A stretch of 64,000 nucleotides of DNA from Symsagittifera roscoffensis. Its lineage: Eukaryota > Xenacoelomorpha > Acoela > Convolutidae. The position numbers and the translations under genes were made by a program. Below the pieces are notes generated by a model. The model was not told the DNA's origin. It saw nothing but the letters and a program-made list of their open reading frames with translations, and did not search any database. This document shows, piece by piece, positions 1-11,690 of the stretch. How positions within the stretch are numbered: position 1 is the stretch's first letter; each line of letters begins with the position of its first letter. The stretch is from assembly GCF_963678635.1 (NCBI RefSeq), contig NC_087064.1:82889847-82953846 (forward strand), in the 5' to 3' direction.

Positions 1-794
1 CTCTCCATAATTTCAATTCAGTTCATTTTCCTAAGACTGTCCTGACATGCCTTAGATTGACTCAATTCGGATGAAGCCATCATCTCTCAGATTGAAAATG
101 GTCTAATTTCCTATGCAGGTGTTTTATTTTTCATGCAGAAGTGTGAACATCTTGGCATTGACTCAAGTTACAGCACCGTGCAAGTGAACAGACAAATACC
201 ATGTGAAAACATTTTGACTGAGGATCAAACCTGTGAATTGGTTTGAACGAATCACAGACTTGACGCTAATCGATTTAACAAGGAAAGACTAAAAGTCGAA
301 AACAAATATTTGGATTATCACACGGAATGAAACCACCGTTTTAATCTACTTCCGATAAACAAAAAATCACCAAAAGCTATCCTGGTTGAAGACTTTCCCA
401 AAATTGACAAGACTTCCATTGATCATTTGAACACTTCTCGCCGAGAAAGGTGTCAATTTATACATTTAACTAAACAGAAGTTAGCACACAGCAATGTACC
501 AAACTATTTCCTTGCTGATTGTTAGTGTAAACCACTCATACTTTTCCGACAACACGGCGACTTTTTTTGGTGTTTAGTTGATGGAAGTTGTGGCAGTTTT
601 GTGATCTAAAAACTGCATTGACAAAAGTATCTTAGAAAGAATCAACCAGATAAAGTTTTCGTAAATTGTGCTTTCAAAAAGTAACAAAGAATAATCCCCA
701 GCATTAACAATTGCACTGATAGATGTCGAGAAAGGCTTCATTTTTTGCCCTTTGGCATCGGATTGCTTCGTCCTTTAACATGTTGTCATTTAAT
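1..794. other. AT-rich DNA, no gene seen
   Basis: No open frame of convincing length, splice-framed exon or repeat was recognised here. It is ordinary AT-rich intergenic or intronic sequence. Confidence 0.5.
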
Positions 795-1002
795 TGGTAA
801 AGCTTGACACGTTTTTTTCGGAGGTAGAACACTTCGCTTTCGATTGAAATGAAAGAAGTTCGTTCGAATTATAATTCGAACGAACTTCAACACTAATGGG
901 ATTAAGTTCGTTCGAATTAAGCTTTTAATTCGAACGAACTTCTTTCATTTCAATCGAAAGCGTAGTGTACTACCTCCGAAAAAAACTTGTCAAGCTTTAC
1001 CA
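795..1002. repeat. Foldback / MITE-like element with nested palindromes
   Basis: The left arm (795 to about 871) begins TGGTAAAGCTTGACA and the right arm (about 925 to 1002) is its reverse complement with few mismatches, so almost the whole 208 bp can fold into one long stem. Near the centre the arm tips carry AGTTCGTTCGAATT repeated in both orientations, which makes smaller nested palindromes (about 858-890 and 905-942). There is no coding capacity. The structure fits a nonautonomous foldback or MITE; the superfamily cannot be told, because no clear target duplication is visible. Confidence 0.8.
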
Positions 1003-4000
1003 GTAAGAGTTTGATTTCGCCAGAAAAATTGGCTTTTAGCTCCAAAATATCCCATTATTGTTGGACACCTCAGCTTATAGAACTAAAAAGCAACAGGAAA
1101 CACGCCTTCAGCTCATTTTTCATAGCAGAAGCTGTTCAAATTACAAGTTGTCAATCCTATTAAGTTGACACCTTATCATTTGTTCAATCTCCTTTTCTTT
1201 TCCCAATTATTTGCTCCACAAAACCGATCTTTTCCTAATCCGGATTGTAAAATGAACCCAGATCCTACCAACATGCGCTGTCTTGTGATCGTATCAGATT
1301 GTATAACAAGCTGATTTTGTGTAGAACGACCACCTAATGTAGCTCAAACATAATTAGTGTGTCCTAAACTCAACCAATCAATGACAGAGTTCTATAAAAT
1401 CTAACTTTTCTTCGAGTTTGGAAAAACTGATAGAATTTTCGTAGAAAAATTTCTTGCAAAACTAAACATGCTTTATTTTTCAATGAAGCTGTAAGAGTTG
1501 GTGGCCTCTCAAAAGCAAAAATATTTCAGTCATTTTTTCGAATTAGCTCATTTTGCGACTTTTTGTTTGTTATTGGGGGATGTTACGGTAAACAACCTTG
1601 CCCTAAATTTCAGCATGCCTGCTTTCCTATAGCTTTTCTTCATGAAATAAAAACACCTGCGATGTGTCTCATCAAAGCTTACCAAACATTTTTGATCAAT
1701 TTTCTGATATTTTACAAATAACACACAAAATTTTCAGTTTTTTTAGTCTTGAGACAAAATAAATCACGTTGAAATCAGACTAATCAAAGTCGTGCTCAGA
1801 GAATTTATCAATCATAAGAATAAAAAAAGCACCTAAAATCTGCGGATTTATGGGGTGGGCGCGAATTCGAACCCTGACCATTTAGACTTTGATTCCTTTT
1901 GGTAATATTTTACGACATCCTTTTAAGCCGACCAAAAACCAAATTCTTTTCTTCATTTGACTCAATTTCAGGATGAAATCTTGTAAAAAATACACAACTT
2001 TATGGCAACAAACGCAATTTTTTGTTGGACGATTTCAAAAAATGTTCAAAAACGGAGTTTTTGTCTGCTCTTTACATTAGTGTGTCATTTTTTCAGGTTA
2101 TAGTGCTTCAGATCTATCAAACCAATCAAAAACGAAATCAATAAAAAAGAAAAAAAAACAAAGATATTGAAAAAAAAGTAAAAACAATTATAAAAGCAGT
2201 GAGTTGCTGCGCAAGTAGAGCTCAATGTTTTGACAACGTAAATCAATTCAAAACTTGGACAGTTTTTTTTTAACATTCAACACAAAATTATGTTGGGAAA
2301 ATTAAAAGCAATTGATCATAAATTATAATCTGTAAAGTTTTGCAAAAAAAAGAAAAAGATTAAAGCAAATAGCAACAAGGATAGCCGGTTACTGTTCGAG
2401 TAGTATAGAAGTTTCGGACCACAGACTTTTTTCAAATTAGTGTAGTTTTTTCTGCGTGGTGTGATAAAAAGATCTGATTTAAATCTATAATTTAGGCATA
2501 ATCGACAGTGATAGAAATATAGCCAAAAGGAAAAAAATGTTGAAAAAAGACTAAAAAAAAAAATTCATAAAACTAAATTTTAAAATGTTTCAAAATTTTA
2601 TTTTTTTCTCCATTTTTTGTAGAAAGTTTTTGAATTCTTGAAAAATTGCTTCCCAAAATGGTTCTAAAAACTCCAAAAAGTCATTTAATTTGCTTAAAAC
2701 ATAGTGTTCAGGGCTTAAATTAAGCATAATTAGCCTGTTGTGAGCCTTCTCGCTCACTTTTTTTGCTCAAAATTGAAAACAAAAAAAAACAAGTTTTTCT
2801 ATTTACTGAGAAAAATTTATGAACATTTTTAAATGTCGTTCGAAATACGACCAAAAGAGCTCCATTTAGTTTAACACTTGACCTATTTCAATGATTTTTT
2901 GTGGTACTTGATTTTGCGTGAAAAACAAAAAAAAAAGTTTCAACACACAAATACAAAGTTCTCTACATTTTTCAAACGGTAGGAAAAATTTAGAAAATGA
3001 GCATTAAAAAATGAAATGTTTCAATTTTAAATTGTTTTCATTGTGGTGTTTAGCGTGGATGAAAAATCGTTTACAAACTAATTATTGAATTGTCTTTATT
3101 TTGTTAAAGTTACAGAAAACATAGTGCTTGTCTTGTTGGTTATTTCTCAAAATTAGATATCTTAATTGTTTAAATTTTTGCTTGAGTTGCAAAATCTTAG
3201 AAAAAATTTTTATCCACTAACTCAACAACAAAAATTGTTGACATTTTAATTACGACCAAAATATTGTTATCTTATAGCTTTAAGAATTGTCAATAGAAAT
3301 GGACTGGAAAAAAATTTTTTTTGGCCTTAGAAAGATTAACTTTAATTACGTCTCAGTTTTCGGGAATTTTTTTAAATTACCAAGAATATTACTGATTACT
3401 GAAGCATTTCTTTCAATGTCAGCACAATTTGCATTCGCTTAAACAAAAGAAAAGCACGGGCACGTTTCGTTGAAACTAGCAAGGAAAGTTTACATCATAT
3501 TAGAAAATTTATGTGAATTCATTGTTTTCTCAAAACATCATAATTATCAGATTGTTTTCAGATTATCGAGATTTTGATAGTGTATAATATATTTTATACA
3601 TTAGGCAGAGAGGTTATGTTTTACAGTCTACAAAATGTTTGTTGGAGCCTTTTTTGTGACATATAGGTTGATATGAAGTTTACTAATATGAAAACGGGAG
3701 AAAAATCATTTGGCAATTTTTCAAATGCAGTCACCAATCTGTTACAAATTTGAAAAGTAATCAAATACCAAATTGTCAAACATTTAAAAATTTGACTTTT
3801 TTGCTGATTTTAAATCTAAAAATGAAAAAATTGATTCTCTCAGAAGAACGTTGTGACCACAGTGTATTTGCAAAAAAAAAACATTTCAAAATTTTTTTTC
3901 GAATTAAATTTTTGAGTTTTTCTTTTACATTTTGCAATTTTTTGTGAACGGTAGCTTAAAGCAAACAAGCGATGTTTAAGTAGCTTAAAGCAAGCAACAA

Positions 4001-5104
4001 CCAACCATAAATCATCTAATTTTATTTCGAATTTAGCTAACAACGAATCAATACTGAAATTGACTCCTCAATAATTCATTGATAAATGAGAAAATCGAAG
4101 TCGGCTGTTTTCTTCAGACTGAGCATTTGGTTGTCCTGATTAGTTGTTTCAGAAAAATGTTTCTGATTGTACTTTCTAATTATAAACACAATCACAAGTA
4201 GTTCAAAAGCCGACCTTCTGGGTCTGCAGAAGCTCAAATATCTGCAGAGGAAGGGATGCGTCAACACCCACCCTCACCCCTAAATCCGCTACTGATTACA
4301 ATTGTTTTAAGAAAAAGGTTTTCTATGTGTCTTTATTGCCAAAAAAGCGCTCAATAAAGCTTCTAAAATTAATATTACTGGCATAACGCTACTATTCAAA
4401 AAAAAATTACGAGACCTACTCATTCACTCTACCGCTCGAAATTAGACTAAAACTCAAAAGTTCCAAATTGGTTTCTCTCGAAACTAAAAACTTAAAAATT
4501 GATACATCACTCGACAAGATGTTTTTGGCACGTAATTTTGCGTGGAAAACAATAAAACTTTAAAATTTGAAAAAAACTGAAACACCCAAAGACAAACTTT
4601 CTCAATATGTTTATATTTGTTGGAACAAGAAAACAACCAAACACAAAGTTCATTCCCAATCTGTTGTCAAAAAAGTTTGTCTTATAGTTTTTTTAAATTT
4701 CAAATACACAAAAAGTTATCTCTTTATAGCCAATTGAACGTTGCCAACCATTGAATATGAGCAAAATATTAAAAGTTTCCTGGCATACTTAAATCATATT
4801 GAAAAAAATATAGAAGAAATAAATATTGCAAAAAAAATCGCGGCTCAAATTTTAAGTAAAACTCCACACAATACTCCAGAACAAAGAAGTTTTACTCCTT
4901 CTGCAGGTTGCGTTCTCCAAAAAATATCTATTCTGCTTTCCACAATTTGTCATTTTGGATTGAAAATTTAAAATGGAATGAAAAATTTGATAGACTGTTT
5001 ATGACTTCGAGTTTTATGTTAGCAGTAAGTCTATAAGTTTATGGTTCGTAAAATTTTTCTTACAACAATCCGCATTAAATTTTTTTGTTCAGCTGACCTC
5101 TCTG
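1003..5104. other. AT-rich gene-poor stretch
   Basis: No supported gene. On the minus strand at about 1862-1880 there is an isolated tRNA B-box-like sequence (GGTTCGAATTC), possibly a decayed SINE or tRNA. The minus strand at about 4230-4298 begins CAGTAGCGGATTTAGGGGTG, which resembles the end of a hAT-type MITE, but I found no partner end. A 76-codon frame at 4741-4971 is helix-rich but starts with TTG and shows no family signature. Confidence 0.4.
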
Positions 5105-5470
5105 ACTAACCAACAGTTGCAAATTTAGGAAGGGGTGAACGGAAGCCCCAGAAATTTGATCCCCTGGCCACCCAAAAGATCCGCCTTTTCACTATTTTAG
5201 GACATTCATATTTTGGTGACTGACGCCAACTTTTTCTCTTGAAGTTCTTAAGCATCAATACGTAGATTTTTGAGGGGGAGCGCGCGTCGAACAAACAGAG
5301 CAATTTTTAGATCAAAACGTTCCAAAAAAGGATCAAAATTCACCCAAATTACGCCGTTTTTTTTTCAAAATTTTGCCTGTGGCGCAAAAAAAACTACTAA
5401 AAATAGAATCTGTACAGTGATGTTGAAGAGCTTGGAAAATCAATTTGGTCGACATAATTTTTAATTTCTT
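5105..5470 (-). repeat. Dispersed repeat R, copy 1 (minus orientation)
   Basis: Read on the minus strand this segment aligns along its length with 39440-39845 and 52590-52915. Shared landmarks in order are a GTCGACCAAATTGATTTTCC-like start, TGCGCC(A/G)CAGGCAAAATTT, a block around ATATGAATGTCCTAAAATAG, and a G-rich end near GGCCAGGGGATCAAA. The copies are clearly diverged. No coding capacity is seen, and the small frames on both strands are by-products. It is probably a nonautonomous transposon. Confidence 0.7.
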
Positions 5471-6399
5471 TGAAAAATCGCCCACTCAAAAAAATTTAGG
5501 ATTTGCTCCTGCTAAGGATATTGTTCCTTTATAACCCATAGAATCCAGATTTTCAGCGCTCTTTTTTCGGCTGACTAAATTTGACTTAAAAATACAATTT
5601 AAAAGGGCTTTTTTGTATAAAATATTTGAAAAAAACGGTTCGTCGCATTTAACGCAACATTCATCGTAGCATGATTTGTTGTTTTAGAACACTTTTCCGG
5701 CCACGTTTAGAAACAGTTAATGAAAATTTCGAAGATCCACCCTGAGTAAAAACAGCCAAAATACTCTTCTAAGCGAGGTCCGCGTTTATATCTTTTCATG
5801 TGATGCAATACGATACACCATGGAACTTTCCTTTAAAATTATCACGAAACAAGGAAACTCTTTTAAACGTATTATTGGAAAAACCCTTGTGAATTCTTTT
5901 AATTCAATAGGTGTCTGCATAAATTAACTGTTTTTTTTTTCATGACGGAAAACACGCTCGCAACTCAAGGTTACTTACCACAAATATGAACACTGGGTCA
6001 GCTATGAATCGGGCTACTTGCAAATTGTGCAAAATCAAACATAAGAATTCAATATATCTCTTCAAAAAGTTCAATTTTAACAGTAATTAATTGAATTAAA
6101 GCTCTCATAGTGCTTAAAAACAGAAAATTAATCACTAATTTTGAAACTCGGTAACTAAAATTATCAATGGTAGCAATGAACTAATGACGTGCTTTTCTAT
6201 AAACTAATGTATTTTGTGTATTTTTCTTAGAGAACGGGCTCATAAATATTATGCTTTCAAATAAACTTTTCCTCTTATTGTATAATTTGACATTACTAAA
6301 TAAATAAATATCCCTATTTTACCATTATCATTGTGCATTATACCTCCCTAATCTTGAATTTATTAGATAAAAATAACCGTAAAAACAATTAAATTACCA
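5471..6399. other. AT-rich DNA, no gene seen
   Basis: No supportable coding, RNA or repeat feature was recognised. Confidence 0.45.
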
Positions 6400-7226
6400 T
6401 TGCGACACCTACATATATACAAACTAAGCGTCCTTCGAGTTTTGATCCAATTTTAGTCTTTCTTCATTCGATTTTAGAGACCACGTTGGGTCTGCTATCC
6501 CACGAAGTCCTAATTTTCACCCGAGGCTCTTTGACTGAGGTATCCCTGGCGAATCAAACGCTGTCTAATTTGAAGTGCTAATTGCCCCAAAGATCTTTTA
6601 CGGGTAAATGTCTGTTTTCTTTCTCGATATAGTACAGTTAGGTTGTTCATTATTCAAAAGGGGAAATTTGATATAAAATTTGAGGGGAACTTAAGCATTT
6701 AGAAGTTGGAACTTTAGGCAATCAGGACTTTATGCCTGCAAAAGCTGTCATAAATGACTGCTGCAGCGTATATATACTTGAGCTCTGTAAGTTATGGCCT
6801 CTCTAACAAGTGGGAGAAATGTCCTCGGGCCATTACTCTAAACTACGACTGCCGCCACAATGCGATAATGGCCTCGGGTCAATATCGAGACAGGATGTTG
6901 CGCTGTGAATTTGAGAGTGAGTTTGTAAGACAAATAAACAGTTTACACTCCAATGGTTCGTATCTATGGCCCGCGGAAATGAGTCGAGATTGCCTTCCGT
7001 ACTAAACTGTTATTTTCCCAGCCTCTGCCTAAAACCCAGATCGGCGTCTTGCTTGTTCTCTTTGCATGTTAGCGGGTTGTTGTTTGACAAGAGCAGAAGA
7101 AGTCGATCTCAAGTTTCTGTTTGGGTAAACCCGTTGACTCTCAGAGGGCGATCTTTGGTCACCCACTTTTGCAGAAAGAACCCGCTAACATTTGGGTGGC
7201 CATCCGAAACTAACAATACCAAATAG
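6400..7226 (+). CDS. Possible exons of an unrecognised gene (weak)
   Basis: This patch is GC-richer than its surroundings and holds several overlapping open frames on the plus strand. A frame without a methionine runs from about 6406 to 6598. The frame at 6754-7005 encodes an 83-residue segment with cysteines and the spacing YDC-x(12)-DR-x(3)-C, faintly like dermatopontin-type extracellular repeats. Donor-like GTGAGT and GTAAGA sites lie near 6920, and a pyrimidine-rich acceptor ending TTTTCCCAG lies at about 7005-7020, opening into the next frame (to 7226). An inverted repeat GTTAGCGGGTT / AACCCGCTAAC spans about 7069-7192. The exon structure is unresolved and the dermatopontin idea is only a guess; this may be another repeat. 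Confidence 0.22.
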
Positions 7227-7419
7227 CATGATAAAGTGACTGTTGTCTTATAGAATTGAATTTATTTAATAGCCCCCTTCCCCCTGCAAAAAGATAGTTG
7301 AAGAGATCCCATTCAAACTCATCTCACAAAGGAGACCAATTCAGACAAAAAATTATGCTTGAAAAATAGCTTGAACTTTATACACAAAGAGTATCTTGTT
7401 TCTAAGTTCGGAACCAAAC

Positions 7420-7600
7420 ATTTAGGCTCAATTTGTTCCATACAAAATTAAGCAGAAAAGATCATTGTGCCAATTTTTGATAACAATTGTTTCATCAAAA
7501 TTTACAAAGAAACTATTGTGCTATTTTTGATTAAATTTTTTTAGTGAATATTTACTTCACAAAAAATACACAGAAACTATTGTTCCAATTTTCATTGAGC
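7420..7600. repeat. Degenerate tandem repeat, about three units
   Basis: The phrase (A)GAAACTATTGTtCCAATTTTCATTGA recurs in degenerate form near 7456, 7508 and 7570, roughly 50-65 bp apart. It lies immediately before the Merlin transposon copy. No coding capacity. Confidence 0.4.
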
Positions 7601-7610
7601 AATACCAACT

Positions 7611-8900
7611 TGAGCTAAACCCAACAACAATTGAACGTGGTTATAATGTCTGAAACCCGCAAACGTTTTGTTAAGTTTCTTAAATTGCAAAATGCCATTT
7701 TATATAGCAAAACTGAATTGGTCCAACTTAATTGAAAATCGCTAGTAAACTCGGCATAATATTTGCTCAAAAAATCAGCCTTAAATGATTCAGATTATGG
7801 TAAATCTTCGCAAAACAAAATGAACCATTTTGCTGTAGGAAAAATTATAATTTTTTTATCAGCAGCCCTTTTTGTTTAAATTAACCCAATTTGCAAAACA
7901 CCCGTTTAAGATTTACATTTTTAAAGTTTTGTGCCTATTATTACCACTGTACTGCTATTAATCAATAGTTAAACAAGATTTTTTGGTATGAAACATTGTT
8001 TTCTACTTTTATCACGGTTCGTTTGCTTTTATTTATAACGCTCAATGCTAGAACAAACAAAACTGCTTGTGTCAGGGCAAAGTTTGGTTTGTTCCGACTG
8101 CCTTTTAATTGTTCTCGAATAATTTTTAAGGCTATTGTACAGTTTCACCCTTTTAGCTTGCCAATTTTTTTGTTTGATGATTACATAAAGAAAAGTCAAC
8201 ACAAAAAACCAAATTAAATTTCGATACAGTTTCAACTGTATAGGACGCACTTTCAATCGGTAGTTGCAAAAAACTTATTTGAAAACTTGACCCAGAAACG
8301 CATGAAAAAACTTGAAAACAGACTTTTCTCGAGCTGTAAAAAATGTGTTTCACAGAAAAACTTTTTATTGATATTTTAAAAGAATACCAGAAAATTTTTA
8401 CACAAATTAAATATTGTGATTGCGGACAACAAAAGGCATTCATTGTTTTTGATGGCGAAGACCGATGGAGATGTCGAAAGAAAATAAGTAGAAAACAAAA
8501 AGACTTGAAAACAGGAACTTGGCTAGAAGGTACTTATCTCAACTATCAACAGGTTATAGTTTTTTGTACAGTTAGTCAAAGCTTGTTCTTCGATCAAATT
8601 TCGTAAAAAGGAACTTGTAACTGGACGTACTACGACTGTCGAGTAGAATAATTTTATGCGAGAAATTTGTGCACAATCTCTTCTAAAAAATCCGAAAAAA
8701 ATTGGAGGAAAATTCAAAACAGTCTAAATTGATGAGAGGCCTTTTGTAAAACAAAGTTTAGTGAAGCAGAGCGGTCACAAAACAATGGTTGATTGAAGGT
8801 ATTTTTGCAGAAAACTGGAGATTGTTTTTGGTGTGCTGTAGAAAATGAACAAAAAAAACTATTTGAACTTACCCATCAAAAAATATCGTTGTTCACTACA
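7611..8900 (+). mobile_element. Merlin-type DNA transposon, copy 1 (decayed)
   Basis: The segment from about 7611 to 8740 is repeated, with many substitutions and indels, at 11691-12800. The right half encodes an IS1016/ISXO2-like transposase (see the coding entry) and the left 730 bp is non-coding in both copies. Homology between the copies starts sharply at AGCTAA(A/G)CCCAACAACAAT. Terminal inverted repeats could not be found, so the ends are approximate. The superfamily call rests on the transposase motifs. Confidence 0.7.
8343..8900 (+). pseudogene. Merlin (IS1016/ISXO2-like) transposase, broken
   Basis: Known role of the family: cut-and-paste DNA transposition through a DDE nuclease. 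The N-terminal zinc ribbon is readable as YCDCGQQKAF...DRWRCRKK, followed by GTWLEGTYLNYQQV, the family's usual R-x-G-(T/S)-(W/F)-x-E-x(2)-L pattern. A 1-2 nt frame change near 8585 leads to TGRTTTVVE, a stop, NNFMREICAQSLLKNPKKIG, a second stop and then IDE, the block that normally carries the first catalytic aspartate. A further shift gives QWLIEGIFAENW near 8784-8820. At least two in-frame stops and two frameshifts make it inactive, and the later catalytic blocks are not visible. The match is to eukaryotic Merlin elements; a bacterial origin is unlikely given the context. Confidence 0.72.
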
Positions 8901-8920
8901 TAAGCAACCTACTGAAATCT

Positions 8921-8994
8921 CATTGCGAGAACGACGTGGAATTTGGCAGCCCGTTTTCATTGCGAGAATGACGTGGAACTTTGCAGCCCGTTTT
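8921..8994. repeat. 37-bp direct tandem repeat, two copies
   Basis: CATTGCGAGAACGACGTGGA starts at 8921 and recurs at 8958 with few substitutions, giving two adjacent 37-bp units that are GC-richer than their surroundings. They lie just beyond the readable end of the Merlin transposase. The 95-codon frame across them (8845-9132) begins in transposase sequence and is probably not a gene. Confidence 0.75.
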
Positions 8995-9141
8995 GCAGCC
9001 AGTGATCCTGCTATGACTTCTGTTGGTTTTAATCAGGAAATCAATAAAAATGATTTAGTGAAAAAAAATGAAACAATTTTGAAGCAAAAAAGGGAAAACT
9101 TCAGCACCCTTGACAGCAAAATTTTTTTGTAAATAATGTTC

Positions 9142-11690
9142 CTAGTAAAAAGTGAGTTTGACCAGTTGATAGTTTCCTTCAATAAAACAGTCCAAAAACT
9201 CTTGATTGAAGATTTGTAAATGATATTCTGTGCAGCTCTGAATCCTGGTTACAAAATCTGGGTAGTATTTTAGAACAAAATTGAAAACAACTTTAGCTCT
9301 AACATTTATCGAAGCTTTTTGACTAGCCTTTGAATGGACAGGTGTCTGCCTAGCAGAAACTCTCTTATTCACTTTGAACAGCTTCCTGGACTATGGCCGA
9401 TATGCACTCTTTTCTCAAAATCTGACATAGTATCTTTAAAAAATCATAGATATGTAATTCCTTTTTTTGTTTTTTATTCTTTTTTCTTCGATGTTCTCAT
9501 TATTTCTAATAAAAACAAATAGTTTTCATAAATCGTTTACTTTTAAGTTCAATTGTTTCTAATTTTGTTTTGTCTGTTCACGCATAAGCCAAAATCCCGT
9601 AATAAAAAATGGGTTTCACGTAAGCGTTATAGGCTTTAAGTAGTTGATCTTTACCTAAAATTTTCCTAAACCTGTAATATATACCACAAAACCTCGACAT
9701 TTTTTGTTTTAAATTTTTGTAATGTGATCAATAAAAGAAAGCTTAGTGTCAATTCGAACAGCTAACTATCGGAACCATTGTTTTCTTTAATAATTATTCT
9801 ATTCATTTTTACAACTGATCTTCCGCTTCTTTCTTAGATAGTTTCCTTATTTTTGTTTTATCTTCATTTAAGGTCAGCTTGTTTTTTTTCTAGCCAAGTT
9901 GCTGTTTTGTCCGACGCTTCCTGGTGTCTTCCGGTTAGCTCACTGTTTCTAGCTGTTGTTTTTTTGACAGTGTCGTCTGTATATAAAATCAGTTACTTTC
10001 ACTTTTTTCATTTAGCTCAATAACATTTATATTAATGATAAAATGAAGCGGGCCTAGTGGTACTGCAAAATTCAATTTTTATTTTAAGAGCGTTTGGTTT
10101 TAGCGGCAACGTTGATTTGTCGGTTTTTTAAATAGGATTTCAGAAGATGCAAAACAGGAACCCGAAAACCATATGCTTCACATTTCTCAGGTAAAAGCAT
10201 GTAGTCAACTGTATCGAAGGCTTTTATAAGGTCAATGAATCTGCACTGTGTGTTCGTGGTATTAGAATTCCAACTTTGAAGCGCTTCTTCTGTTAGGGTT
10301 ATCAAAGCATCAATTGTACTCCTTTTTGATCTGAATCCAAACTGGCAATTTTGTAATAATTGATACTTAGTGAGGTACAGGTTCATTCTGTTATTAATGA
10401 CCCGCTCAAAAATTTTACCTAAATTTGGGAAAAGATAAATTGGCCTGTAATTTGATGCGTCTAGATCATTGCCTTCTTCGAAGAGAGGTTTAACTTTGAC
10501 AATTTTGAAACTGTCCTGAAAAAATTGTCTATCCAAACATTTTTGTAAAAGTTTTGTCAAAACCTTGAGCAAAAATTGACAAATTTGTTCCAAATAATAG
10601 TGATTAAGGCCATACGTATCCAAACTAAACATGGTTTTTAGCGATTCAGTTTTGTTTGATGTTTCACTTTGCGTTATGCCTGCTAAAAACATTGATTTAC
10701 TTTGCTTTCTGACTCTTAATTTTTTCAAAATAATAAAAACTCTCGCTAATTTTTCTCGAACGTCGTTAATTTTATCAACATTTATGTTCTTTTCTTCCTG
10801 GTCGAAGTTTTTGAAAGCACATGTTAGGTCGTTATACAGACGGAAAAATTCCCTGCTGTTGTTGTTGGATTCCAATCGTATTTTGTTTTGTTAAAATGCT
10901 CTTTTTTTCTGACTCAGCATTTTACGAACCAATTTGCTTTGAGATTCAAAATTCTTTCTGGCCTCTGTGGTTCCAGTTTTTAAAAAAAATTTCCTAAACC
11001 GGTGCTTTTCGCTGCTGCGTTTTTCAACTCGTTTACCCAGTGCTTCGAAGTTTTTCTATTTGAGTTTTTTTCTGGTAAAAAAGGTTCAATGTTAATTCTA
11101 AGCCTTTGGTTCAACAATAAAAAGAGCTCATTGAAAATAATTTGGTTATTTTTTTGTTTCAACATTGAATAAATTTTCATTTAAAGACTCATCTAGTTCT
11201 TTCACAAAAGATTCCGATTCAAGTTTGTACCATGGTCGGATTTTGGTAATCAAAGGTTCATTTTTGCGTGTTTGTGATGTTGCGTTTGAAATCACCCCAC
11301 AAAGATCAGTTACCGATGTTTTGAAGATGTTAAATGATTTTTTTAGATTGAAAAAAAAAACAGATCTTTATACGTCTTACTGGTCTTAGTTTCTCTGGCT
11401 GCTTGTTTTCCTTTTTGTAGGGAAAGATTGCTTCCATTTTATATGCTTATGAGTTCACAGAGTCGTTTGCTTTTTCCTAAAATATTAATGTTAAAGTCAC
11501 CACAACGTAATTGATGTGTAGATGGTGTTTTTATAAAACCATGCAAACCTTTTTGTAGTATTAGGATTGTCTGAGTTTTTACTGCGCTAGGAGGAATATA
11601 AACACACGTAACAATTGTATTTTTTAGTTTTTCATTTAAACTTTTGACGCCTAATAAATGAATGTTGTTACACCTTACGAAAAATTGTTA
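9142..11690 (-). pseudogene. Non-LTR retrotransposon ORF2 (endonuclease-RT), 5'-truncated
   Basis: This is a LINE-type polyprotein that would make cDNA by target-primed reverse transcription. Reading the minus strand: an AP-endonuclease remnant with YIPPSA and GDFNIN at about 11690-11455; the linker (11180-10890); then a 263-codon frame (10875-10084) with RT motifs NYRPI, QFGFRSKRSTIDAL and FIDLIKAFDTVDY. A frame change follows, then the catalytic box LYTDDT (about 9967-9987), the thumb with KLSFIDHITK and KPIFYYGIL (about 9760-9600), and a C-terminal frame ending at 9142. The upstream endonuclease half is missing, as expected from 5' truncation on insertion. Several frameshifts and stops make it dead. 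The motifs fit the jockey/CR1/L2 group; the exact clade cannot be set by eye. Confidence 0.88.

Noticed and set aside
1862-1880. tRNA gene on the minus strand suggested by GGTTCGAATTC
   Set aside because: No stems or convincing A box at tRNA spacing; it stays a B-box-like motif only.
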